Source: Flavobacteriales bacterium (lineage in GTDB: Bacteria > Bacteroidota > Bacteroidia > Flavobacteriales_D > Parvicellaceae). From it: DNA of 7,745 nt. The stretch is from the NCBI GenBank assembly GCA_026993705.1, contig JALWSJ010000093.1, positions 1-7,745 on the forward strand, in the 5' to 3' direction. This document shows positions 1-5,421 of this stretch, one piece after another. Every line of letters starts with the position of its first letter. The stretch's first letter is position 1. Under the pieces are notes generated by a model, which did not search any database, had not been told where the DNA came from, and was given only the letters and a program-made list of their open reading frames with translations. The position numbers and the translations under genes were made by a program.

Positions 1-147
1 GTAATCAATAATATCTTTAAACTTTTTATGTTCTATCTCACCGGTGTCTTTATGAACAACCATCAAACGAGATTCATCTCTCACTTCTGCCGGATATTCA
101 GCTAACAATTCGCTTGGTAAATCAAATTCAAATTGTGATAATTTCAT
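1..147 (-). CDS. queA: QueA, SAM:tRNA ribosyltransferase-isomerase (N-terminal part only)
   Basis: This gene runs off the left edge, so only the first 49 residues are visible, starting MKLSQFEFDLPSELLAEYPA. The stretch continues with RDESRLMVVHKDTGEIEHKK, which is the conserved N-terminal block of QueA: the (F)xLPxxLIAxxP opening followed by RDxSRLMVL and a glycine-turn before the conserved FxDIxDY. In the known family the enzyme transfers and isomerises the ribosyl group of S-adenosylmethionine onto preQ1 already inserted in the tRNA anticodon, giving epoxyqueuosine, in the cytoplasm. The ATG is the natural start: it gives the usual family N-terminus, and a Bacteroidetes promoter element lies 44 bases upstream. 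The gene to its right ends at its own terminator, so queA appears to be transcribed independently. The remainder, including the catalytic core, is outside the window. Confidence 0.93.
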   Translation of the reverse strand, partial: MKLSQFEFDLPSELLAEYPAEVRDESRLMVVHKDTGEIEHKKFKDIIDY

Positions 148-190
148 GGGTCTGTATTTTAATATTTAATGCGTCTATATTTGCGACTTG

Positions 191-198
191 CAAAGGTA
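191..198 (-). promoter_or_regulatory. Promoter -7 element of queA (TACCTTTG)
   Basis: On the minus strand this reads TACCTTTG, an exact match to the Bacteroidetes -7 consensus TAnnTTTG, and is 43 bases from the queA start codon. The preceding T-rich run also fits promoters of this phylum. I found no TTG at the expected 17-23 base distance upstream, so only the -7 half is supported. The site lies between queA and the terminator of the neighbouring unit, where a promoter is needed. Confidence 0.6.
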
Positions 199-239
199 CA
201 AAAAATCTAATAGACAGAAGACTTTATATCAAACAAAAA

Positions 240-262
240 AGCCGAGACAGATTGACTCGGCT
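240..262 (-). terminator. Intrinsic terminator of the outer-membrane protein gene
   Basis: A perfect 7-bp stem, AGCCGAG pairing with CTCGGCT, closes a 9-base loop. On the minus strand it is followed immediately by TTTTTT (240-235), the classic layout of a Rho-independent terminator. It lies 48 bases after the stop codon of the beta-barrel gene. A weaker hairpin, AATCC / GGATT with a 5-base loop (279-293), sits between the stop and this stem. The terminator separates the three-gene envelope unit from queA. Confidence 0.88.
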
Positions 263-310
263 ATTTTAATTATCTCTAAATCCGCAAAGGATTAGTATGT
301 TTCTAAACTC

Positions 311-982
311 TTAGAATCTCCAACCTATAGAAGCACCTATTCTAAAATGTATTTTTATTGGATTATCAAATGATATAATACCATTATAATAATCCTGTAC
401 ATCCTTATCAGAATACACAACTTTTGTAGGTGTGTTTTTCCCAAACCCTCCAAAAGTTTCAAATAAAAATCCAGAATCATGTACCCATTTCCTTCCAAAA
501 GCAATACCAAATCCAGCTTTTGATCTATTAACAGAATATGTACGTTCTTCGTACTTAACAGTCGATGAATTATTATCATCCGCCCAATGCGAATCGTAGT
601 TTCCATTATTATCTACGGGTATTTTAACATGTCCACCATTAAATTTTTGAGATTTGAATCTGACATAAGGCTCAACAAAAAAACCTTCTGTCGGGTCATC
701 CACACCAAAATAAAACCTAAAACTAGGAATAACTTTCATACCTGAATACACCCTTTTTTCTGTTATATTCGCTGCTGTACTTGTTAAATTAAAAGTAGTT
801 CGATTATACATTACACCTAATTGAGCTGACATATTCTCTGAAATTGAATATTCTCCGTACAACCCATAATCATTAAAAGCAAAGCCTAATAAATTTGCCT
901 TTACATCTATTTGAGAATAAGCATTCCCAAATGTAAATACAGCCATCAAGACCACCGCGATTTTTGTCATCTTCTTCATCAT
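311..982 (-). CDS. Small outer-membrane beta-barrel protein (DUF3575/OMP-like)
   Basis: The product is 223 aa. Residues 1-24 form a clear Sec signal peptide: MMKKMTK, a hydrophobic run IAVVLMAVFTFG, then NAYSQ. The mature part begins IDVKANLLGFAF and alternates short polar and aromatic strands (for example GLYGEYSISENMSAQLGVMY, SFRFYFG, FFVEPYVRF, KAGFGIAFGRKWV). It ends RIGASIGWRF, with the terminal phenylalanine and amphipathic last strand expected of a barrel inserted by the BAM machinery. The opening 'KANLLG...YGEYSIS' resembles DUF3575-type barrels of Bacteroidetes, but I cannot confirm the family. In-frame ATGs exist at 982, 979 and 970; 982 or 979 gives the most typical N-terminus. It lies 44 bases after the 512-aa gene with no promoter match between them, so it is probably its operon partner. 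The specific function is unknown. Confidence 0.82.
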   Translation of the reverse strand: MMKKMTKIAVVLMAVFTFGNAYSQIDVKANLLGFAFNDYGLYGEYSISENMSAQLGVMYNRTTFNLTSTAANITEKRVYSGMKVIPSFRFYFGVDDPTEGFFVEPYVRFKSQKFNGGHVKIPVDNNGNYDSHWADDNNSSTVKYEERTYSVNRSKAGFGIAFGRKWVHDSGFLFETFGGFGKNTPTKVVYSDKDVQDYYNGIISFDNPIKIHFRIGASIGWRF

Positions 983-1026
983 AATTATTTGTTTTTAGTT
1001 TATGTTTTTTAATGTTAATAATCATT

Positions 1027-2565
1027 TTAATAAATCCTAATCATTTTTATATACTTTCTTTCTTTTTTATAAGAATAAACAACAGGAATAGAAAAGTTAT
1101 AAAAAACCTTATCTCCTCTTTTGTAATATTCATTTACATACCTTACATCTGCTAATTCTGAAAAGGTATAATCATCTTTCAATCTATTCATCAATGAAAA
1201 TCTTCCAACTCCAAAAAAGAATAATAACTCTTCTTTGCTATTACTAAAAACAAATGCTGAAGGACGTAAGTAACTTTCTTTAGTCTTGGTTGCATTAAAC
1301 CTATCAATTATTTGATAATTTGAAATAGCTCCATCTTTTATTTTTAAATAAACAATATTCCCCTCTAAAAAGTTGTTTTGTTGATTACTCATCAACACGC
1401 TATTAACTTTATTCACTGAAGCGTGCTGTATAGAATACTTGTAATTTTGTGTCATCAATACCCTTAAAGTTCCATTATAACTATCTACATTCAAAATTTC
1501 ATAACTGTACAGCCCCTTGTATTGTTTAAACTTTGACTTAATTATTTCCTGTAAATAAAAGGAAGCCCCCTCAGCCTGAAGAGGAAATTTATCTGATTTT
1601 CTATATCTGAAAAACGATTTATTAATATTATTACATATATCATCGGTAAACTCAACTAACTTTAATTCTTCAACAGGTTCTAATCCCAGAGACCATTCTC
1701 CATAAAAAACTCCTTGATTATGTAAGTTAGAATAAGAAGAGTAAGTTCCCGAAATAGAAATTCGTTCTCCTTTAATTTTCATAAACAAATTACTAATCAA
1801 AAAATTATCTATTTGTAGATATTTGTCAATATCGTTTTTTCTATCTAATGCAAATTTGAGAATATAGTATTGAGAAACTTCCCTTTTTCTCACTTCATCA
1901 CTTGATGCATAAACCTTACTTTTAAACAGCTCTCCATAAACTATAACCTCGTCATTTGGCAATACTACATACTTTATTTTCCTAAATAAATTCCATTTAT
2001 GGTCAAAAGTATATAACCGTTCGTTTACACTTTCTAAATGTTCATTTAGCAATTTAATGTATAACTTTTGATTGTAATCATAAGTTATCCTTTCGTGGTA
2101 AGAAACAAATATTCTCCGTTCATCTTTTGATTGAATTTCAAAATAACCTTTAACTAAATTATTCGTATTAAATGCTGCTATTTTTATTTTTTTATCTTCT
2201 AAATGTCGTTCTTCTAAATTAATTTCCTGTGCAAACAATTCGTGTACTTTCCCGTTTAATACTGGATTATCGTACACCAAATACTGTTTCCCTGCAAAAT
2301 CAATTATTCTAGTCGTCTTAGACTTTAGAAACTTTTTATCACCTGCTACTTTAAAACTATTCTCTAATTTTAAGTCATCTTTATATAAACGTACAAATGA
2401 TTCTTTTCCGTGTTGTTCCCAAGAAAGTAATTTGCCATTATTCAAGACTAAGGCATCAAATTGTTTCCAATTGCTCTTTTTAAATCCAACTTTACTCTCG
2501 ACTACTTGTGCAATAGTGGAAAAAGATAGTAAAATGAATAGTATTTGTAAAGTTATTTTTGTCAT
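1027..2565 (-). CDS. Exported protein of unknown function, 512 aa
   Basis: I do not recognise this family. Residues 1-20 (MTKITLQILFILLSFSTIAQ) are a convincing signal peptide with an A-Q ending and no lipobox cysteine, so the product is probably periplasmic or secreted rather than a lipoprotein. The mature part is rich in Lys, Asn, Tyr and Phe. It has many short predicted beta strands separated by charged turns (for example QYLVYDNPVLNGKVHELFAQ, DEVIVYGELFKSK, EELLFFFGVGRFSL), a look compatible with a beta-propeller or beta-sandwich but without a diagnostic repeat. It ends in KYIKMIRIY and has no obvious type IX secretion tail. It sits 34 bases after the DUF1622 gene and 44 bases before the beta-barrel gene. 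Its start region (MTKI) resembles an internal MTKI in the signal peptide of the barrel. A role in the envelope is inferred only from the signal peptide and neighbours. Confidence 0.85.
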   Translation of the reverse strand: MTKITLQILFILLSFSTIAQVVESKVGFKKSNWKQFDALVLNNGKLLSWEQHGKESFVRLYKDDLKLENSFKVAGDKKFLKSKTTRIIDFAGKQYLVYDNPVLNGKVHELFAQEINLEERHLEDKKIKIAAFNTNNLVKGYFEIQSKDERRIFVSYHERITYDYNQKLYIKLLNEHLESVNERLYTFDHKWNLFRKIKYVVLPNDEVIVYGELFKSKVYASSDEVRKREVSQYYILKFALDRKNDIDKYLQIDNFLISNLFMKIKGERISISGTYSSYSNLHNQGVFYGEWSLGLEPVEELKLVEFTDDICNNINKSFFRYRKSDKFPLQAEGASFYLQEIIKSKFKQYKGLYSYEILNVDSYNGTLRVLMTQNYKYSIQHASVNKVNSVLMSNQQNNFLEGNIVYLKIKDGAISNYQIIDRFNATKTKESYLRPSAFVFSNSKEELLFFFGVGRFSLMNRLKDDYTFSELADVRYVNEYYKRGDKVFYNFSIPVVYSYKKERKYIKMIRIY

Positions 2566-2599
2566 CGTCCTCGTATCTAATCAAAATTCACGCCATGAA

Positions 2600-2944
2600 T
2601 TATCTGTTTTTCTTTTGCCAAGGAAATTTCCCTTGTAACTCAACTTCTAAAGAGAGGCTCATGATTGTTCGTATCAAAACTATAACAGCTAGAACTGAAA
2701 CAGATATCAATGTAGGATCGGTTACCACAGTAGCCATAATATCCGCAGCAATTAAAATCTCTAATCCTAATAAAATCGATTTTCCTAAAGACTGTCTTAG
2801 TCCCGTATAATTTTTCTTTTTATCTATATCACTTGAAAAGAAAAATACATAAAACGAAAAAAGGATTCCGATAAAGATTGTAATAACACCTATTGCCTCA
2901 ACTGTATCGGCTACATAGCCTATATAAATCTTAACTATTTCCAT
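2600..2944 (-). CDS. DUF1622 family inner-membrane protein
   Basis: The product is 114 aa with three hydrophobic segments: about residues 14-36 (TVEAIGVITIFIGILFSFYV), 57-76 and 78-98. The central part, RQSLGKSILLGLEILIAADI, followed by DPTLISVSVLAVIVLIRTIMS and a charged LEVELQGK tail, is the pattern I associate with DUF1622: a basic linker, then 'LLGLEfLIAADI' and 'vLaxIVLIRTxLS' with a terminal ExE. The length fits that family, whose molecular function is not established. The predicted topology is an inner-membrane protein with a basic loop (residues 41-55) on the cytoplasmic side. The ATG at 2944 gives a short polar leader before TM1. It is the first gene of the probable DUF1622, 512-aa protein, beta-barrel unit. 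I see no exact TAnnTTTG in the 226 bases upstream. Confidence 0.86.
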   Translation of the reverse strand: MEIVKIYIGYVADTVEAIGVITIFIGILFSFYVFFFSSDIDKKKNYTGLRQSLGKSILLGLEILIAADIMATVVTDPTLISVSVLAVIVLIRTIMSLSLEVELQGKFPWQKKNR

Positions 2945-3085
2945 GTTTTTTATTTCATAATTAAGTCTAGTTGAGCTATAAAATTTATTTCAACACGAAC
3001 GACATAATCTTGTTCAGTATTAATACGGTTTAAACACTGAAAAGAGGCTCATAAAGCGTTTTATTTTTCTTATACTTCTAAAGAA

Positions 3086-3181
3086 ATGAAGAATAGCACA
3101 AAGAATAAATATTTATCTATTTTAACGTTTGTAGTTGTGCAGATACTTTTAACAATTCCAATCAAACTACTTATCCCATAG
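3086..3181 (+). CDS. Possible 31-aa single-span membrane peptide (doubtful)
   Basis: The plus strand contains a short open frame encoding MKNSTKNKYLSILTFVVVQI followed by LLTIPIKLLIP. It has a basic N-terminus and then an uninterrupted hydrophobic stretch of about 20 residues, the composition of a small membrane protein or a detached signal peptide. It has an ATG with an AAAG purine stretch just before it and ends TAG. It would be convergent with yebC, overlapping the last 11 bases of that gene. Against it: there is no exact Bacteroidetes promoter element upstream on the plus strand, every other gene is on the minus strand, and AT-rich DNA easily yields short hydrophobic frames. It is listed as a candidate only. 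Confidence 0.22.
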   Translation: MKNSTKNKYLSILTFVVVQILLTIPIKLLIP

Positions 3182-3878
3182 TATGGTAAACATGTTGTAC
3201 ATCTTCGTCTTCTTCTAATTTTTCGATTAGTTTTTCTACTTCTTCGGCTGCATCACCTTCGAGGTGGACTGTATTTAAAGGTATTCTTTCGTAACCTGAT
3301 TCTATGATTTCAATTCCCATTTGTTCCAAACCTTTTTGAATATTTCCAAAATCTTTGAAATCACCATAAATCATGATGTGTTCATCTTCTTCAAAAACTT
3401 CTTCCACTCCAAAATCGATGAGTTCTAACTCCAGTTCCTCTATATCGTGTTCTCCTTTATCTATTTTAAAATGACATTTTCTCTCAAATAAGAACTCTAC
3501 GGAACCTGATGTTCCTAAACTACCTCCATTTCTATTAAAGTGCATTCTTACATTGGCTACTGTTCTTGTATTGTTGTCGGTGGCACATTCTACAAAAACC
3601 GCTACTCCATGAGGACCATATCCTTCAAATGTAACTTCTTTATAATCCGAAGTGTCTTTGTCAGTTGCTTTTTTTATGGCTCTTTCTACGTTTTCTTTTG
3701 GCATATTAGCAGCCTTAGCGTTTTGCATTGCCATTCTAAGACGAAGGTTGTTATCCGGGTTTGCCCCCCCTTCTTTGGTTGCCATTGTTATTTCTTTACC
3801 TATTCTAGTAAAGGTTTTCGCCATGTGAGCCCAACGTTTTAATTTTCTTCCTTTTCTAAATTCAAATGCTCTTCCCAT
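3171..3878 (-). CDS. yebC: YebC/TACO1 family protein
   Basis: The product is 235 aa, the usual length for YebC. The N-terminal helical domain is of the Bacteroidetes type (MGRAFEFRKGRKLKRWAHMA), followed by FTRIGKEITMATKEGGANPD (residues 23-42) and the helix NAKAANMPKENVERAIKKA. The family hallmark lies near residues 85-120: EGYGPHGVAVFVECATDNNT, then RTVANVRMHFNRNGG and GTSGSVEFLF. The C-terminal part is acidic. The family was long annotated as a DNA-binding regulator (PmpR). More recent work on bacterial YebC and mitochondrial TACO1 places members at the ribosome, helping translation of proline-rich stretches; which role applies here cannot be told from sequence. ATG 3878 gives the conserved MGRAFEF start. 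It lies 89 bases downstream of the metallo-hydrolase and has its own promoter match in that gap. Confidence 0.95.
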   Translation of the reverse strand: MGRAFEFRKGRKLKRWAHMAKTFTRIGKEITMATKEGGANPDNNLRLRMAMQNAKAANMPKENVERAIKKATDKDTSDYKEVTFEGYGPHGVAVFVECATDNNTRTVANVRMHFNRNGGSLGTSGSVEFLFERKCHFKIDKGEHDIEELELELIDFGVEEVFEEDEHIMIYGDFKDFGNIQKGLEQMGIEIIESGYERIPLNTVHLEGDAAEEVEKLIEKLEEDEDVQHVYHTMG

Positions 3879-3904
3879 AATGTATGTTCAAAAATTTTCT
3901 TCTT

Positions 3905-3934
3905 CAAAATTAATAATAATCCTTATACCTCCAA
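3905..3934 (-). promoter_or_regulatory. Promoter of yebC (TTG-N19-TAATTTTG)
   Basis: On the minus strand TTG (3934-3932) is followed after 19 bases by TAATTTTG (3912-3905). Both parts match the Bacteroidetes promoter pattern TTG / TAnnTTTG, whose described spacing is about 17-23 bases. The -7 box ends 26 bases before the yebC ATG, leaving a short leader. This is the best two-part promoter in the window and suggests yebC can be expressed independently of the hydrolase gene. Confidence 0.66.
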
Positions 3935-3967
3935 TGTTTCTACACCGTTTGTTTTATTTCTATCCGA

Positions 3968-4825
3968 TTATAATACCTCACTTAGCTTAAAGGTATCCTT
4001 TAACCGGATTCCTTTTTCTGTATGTTTTACCGTACAACATTCATTAACACTATCGTGTTCTAAAAACAAAATAAATTCTTCGTCAGCTGCTTTGTTTAAA
4101 AACCACTCTTTTTCATTCATCGTTAATAAGGGTCTTGTATCGTATCCCATAACGTAAGGTAAGGGAATATGACCGGTACTAGGCAATAAATCCGCCATAA
4201 AAACAATTGTTTTTCCTTTGTATTTTATCATTGGAATAATTTGGCTTTCGGTATGTCCGTCAGCAAAAAAAACATCTACACCCGAGAAGGCTTCTTTTGT
4301 AATATTACCCTGTCTTTCGATAAATTTTAATTGTCCGCTTTCCTCCAAAGGCAAGATATTTTCAGATAGAAACGATGCTTTTTCACGCGGATTAGGTTCT
4401 GTAGCCCATTTCCAATGTTTTTCATTATTCCAATACGTTGCATTTTTAAAAACGGGTTCGGTATGTGTCCGCTCTTGATTCGCCCATTTAACTGCTCCTC
4501 CGCAATGGTCAAAATGTAAATGAGTTAATAGCACATCGGTAATATCATCGAAGGAAAATCCTTTTTCTTTTAATGATTTTTCTAAAGTGGCATCTCCGTG
4601 TAAATGGTAATGACTAAAGAATTTTTCGCTTTGTTTGTCGCCTATTCCTGCATCGATTAATATCAATCGATTTCCGTCTTCTATGAGCATACATCGCATA
4701 CTCCAATCACATAGGTTTAATTCATCAGCGGGATTGGTTCGTTGCCAAAGTTGTTTGGGAACTACGCCAAACATTGCTCCTCCATCTAACTTAAAATTGC
4801 CTGTTTCTATTGTGTGTAATTGCAT
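3968..4825 (-). CDS. Metallo-beta-lactamase-fold hydrolase
   Basis: The product is 285 aa without a signal peptide, so probably cytoplasmic. The fold's metal ligands are all visible: THLHFDH at 101-107 (H102, H104, D106, H107), H191 in ADGHTESQ, D212 in FMADLLPS and H257 in LEHDS. This is a complete binuclear (usually zinc) site. The N-terminal strand NRLILIDAGIGDK (52-64) is the usual MBL opening. The layout, with a long insert after HxHxDH and the 'FxDGHT' and 'ADLLPS' motifs, resembles the glyoxalase II/AHL-lactonase-like branch rather than true beta-lactamases. The substrate cannot be assigned: lactone, thioester or phosphoester chemistry are all possible. ATG 4825 begins a sensible N-terminus (MQLHTIETGNFKLDGGAMFG). 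The gene stands alone upstream of yebC, with the long structured intergenic region before it. Confidence 0.9.
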   Translation of the reverse strand: MQLHTIETGNFKLDGGAMFGVVPKQLWQRTNPADELNLCDWSMRCMLIEDGNRLILIDAGIGDKQSEKFFSHYHLHGDATLEKSLKEKGFSFDDITDVLLTHLHFDHCGGAVKWANQERTHTEPVFKNATYWNNEKHWKWATEPNPREKASFLSENILPLEESGQLKFIERQGNITKEAFSGVDVFFADGHTESQIIPMIKYKGKTIVFMADLLPSTGHIPLPYVMGYDTRPLLTMNEKEWFLNKAADEEFILFLEHDSVNECCTVKHTEKGIRLKDTFKLSEVL

Positions 4826-4959
4826 TGTCGTATTTTTCCACGAAGTTAAAAAAGATTTTCTTTTGACTTGTTTTTTAAACTTGAAATATGCTATGAAAAG
4901 TTTGTTTTATTCTTCAACTAAAAAAAACGTAAACTCACTTTCTTTCCACGAATTCCACT

Positions 4960-4979
4960 TGCGTTAGGGACGTATCCCT
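4960..4979 (+). repeat. First copy of the TGCGTTAGGGA motif, with small hairpin
   Basis: TGCGTTAGGGA occurs here and again at 5277-5287 in the same orientation. In this copy AGGGA (4966-4970) pairs with TCCCT (4975-4979) around a CGTA loop, a pairing not present in the same form in the second copy. Both copies are preceded by TTTCTTT at the same distance of 15 bases before GCG. It may be a truncated or variant member of the same intergenic repeat family. Confidence 0.55.
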
Positions 4980-5053
4980 TACATAGTTAATCTATGCACA
5001 ATAAAATATTTTTAGTATCCTTATACTTCTTCATATTTTTTCCATAGGAGGGG

Positions 5054-5216
5054 TTATGCTCAATGCAATAAACTTTATGGAGAATTTGAAGAATTTATTT
5101 TTTTCAAGACTTTGGCGTAAAATTTTTGTTGTAACGTGTTACTACAAAATTTTACAACGACAATATTGGAAAAAGAAGGATTCAAAAATTCTTTAAGTTT
5201 GTTGTTTTGAGCATAA
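5054..5216. repeat. Large imperfect palindrome of about 163 bases
   Basis: The outer ends are a perfect 10-bp inverted repeat, TTATGCTCAA (5054-5063) and TTGAGCATAA (5207-5216). Next inward, an ATAAACTT / AAGTTTGT block (5069-5075 vs 5195-5204) keeps most bases paired, and AGAATTT..GAA matches TTC..AAATTCT further in. The centre is strongest: GTAAAATTTTTGTTGTAAC (5117-5135) against GTTACTACAAAATTTTAC (5138-5155), with one extra T and one mismatch, meeting at GTAACGTGTTAC. Weak symmetry may extend outside the ends. No transposase is encoded and I see no target duplication. A MITE-like element, the relic of one, or a long-hairpin RNA are all possible. Confidence 0.7.
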
Positions 5217-5300
5217 GCAAAGAAAATATTCATCGTCTAGAATACTAAACTCTATTTTCTTTGTATTTACCTCAACTGCGTTAGGGATAAAAACGACATC

Positions 5301-5332
5301 CTTTTGCCCTCCCTCCTTTTGGAGGGCAAAAG
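5301..5332 (-). terminator. Possible terminator hairpin after the phosphatase gene
   Basis: The perfect 12-bp GC-containing stem (CTTTTGCCCTCC with its complement, 8-base loop) lies 90 bases after the phosphatase stop codon. On the minus strand a TTTTT run (5293-5289) follows, seven bases from the stem base, which is further than in a standard intrinsic terminator. It may end phosphatase transcripts, but the same stem is also the second helix of the candidate structured module. Confidence 0.35.
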
Positions 5333-5350
5333 ATATAGTGGATAGCCCGA

Positions 5351-5408
5351 CCTCAATCAGCTAAACAAACGTTTCGCCATAGCGATATGTTTGTTTTGTT
5401 GATTGAGG
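5351..5408. repeat. 20-bp near-perfect inverted repeat next to the phosphatase stop
   Basis: The arms at 5351-5370 and 5389-5408 pair in 18 of 20 positions plus one G:U (plus strand) around an 18-base loop that can fold further (TCGC/GCGA). It begins 13 bases past the phosphatase stop codon. On the minus strand it could protect the mRNA 3' end; no T-run follows, so it is not a terminator by itself. It is the third helix of the candidate module. Confidence 0.75.
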
Positions 5409-5421
5409 AAACGCCCAAATA

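Larger units (their letters stand above)
5278..5416 (+). ncRNA. Candidate structured RNA / intergenic repeat module with three helices
   Basis: GCGTT (5278-5282) can pair with AACGC (5410-5414), enclosing two strong hairpins. The first has a perfect 12-bp stem (5301-5312 with 5321-5332, loop CTCCTTTT). The second has arms of 20 bases (5351-5370 with 5389-5408) with one G:U and one U:U and an inner TCGC/GCGA mini-stem (5374-5385). Between and around them are short unpaired linkers: AGGGATAAAAACGACAT, GATATAGTGGATAGCCCGA and AAACGCCC. GGG (5284-5286) could contact CCC (5346-5348 or 5414-5416). The linkers look like sequences I recall as conserved in Flavobacteriales intergenic regions while the stems vary; that is memory, not a search. 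The plus strand is preferred because the odd pair at 5360/5399 is G:U there but C:A on the minus strand. Flavo-1 RNA is one named family that could be tested. Confidence 0.5.
4826..5421. other. Gene-free 596-base intergenic region with repeats and hairpins
   Basis: No credible protein-coding frame occupies this stretch between the hydrolase start and the phosphatase stop. The first 135 bases are plain AT-rich leader with no exact TAnnTTTG match for the hydrolase; TAACTTCG at 4848-4841 is one base off and has no TTG partner. From 4961 onward the region is dense in inverted repeats, listed separately. A small hairpin, CATAG / CTATG with a 5-base loop, lies at 4982-4996. The GC-richer blocks (5278-5350) contrast with the AT-rich surroundings. 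Confidence 0.75.

Noticed and set aside
2432..2810. Plus-strand frames of 68 and 83 codons over the 512-aa and DUF1622 genes
   Set aside because: They lie antisense to two well-supported genes, have no promoter match and no recognisable protein features.
2653..3052. AGAGGCTCAT occurring at 2653-2662 and 3043-3052
   Set aside because: Only ten bases, one copy inside the DUF1622 coding region and no shared flanking sequence, so it is most likely chance.
2945..3170. Terminator for yebC or promoter for the DUF1622 gene
   Set aside because: Inverted repeats here are short or widely separated (for example GCACAA/TTGTGC over 30 bases apart) with no T-run, and no exact TAnnTTTG occurs on the minus strand.
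3540..3842. Plus-strand 100-codon frame across yebC
   Set aside because: It is an antisense shadow of a highly conserved gene; the Cys/Phe-rich composition is what the reverse of Lys/Glu-rich coding DNA produces.
3968..4825. Naming the hydrolase an AHL lactonase (quorum quenching)
   Set aside because: The metal ligands fit the whole MBL superfamily; nothing visible fixes the substrate, and no quorum-sensing genes are nearby.
4841..4848. TAACTTCG as a -7 promoter box for the hydrolase gene
   Set aside because: It has one mismatch in the most conserved part of TAnnTTTG and no TTG at the proper distance.
4960..5416. CRISPR-like or phage attachment interpretation of the repeated motifs
   Set aside because: There are only two copies of an 11-base motif, no regular spacers, no cas genes, and no integrase or tRNA nearby.
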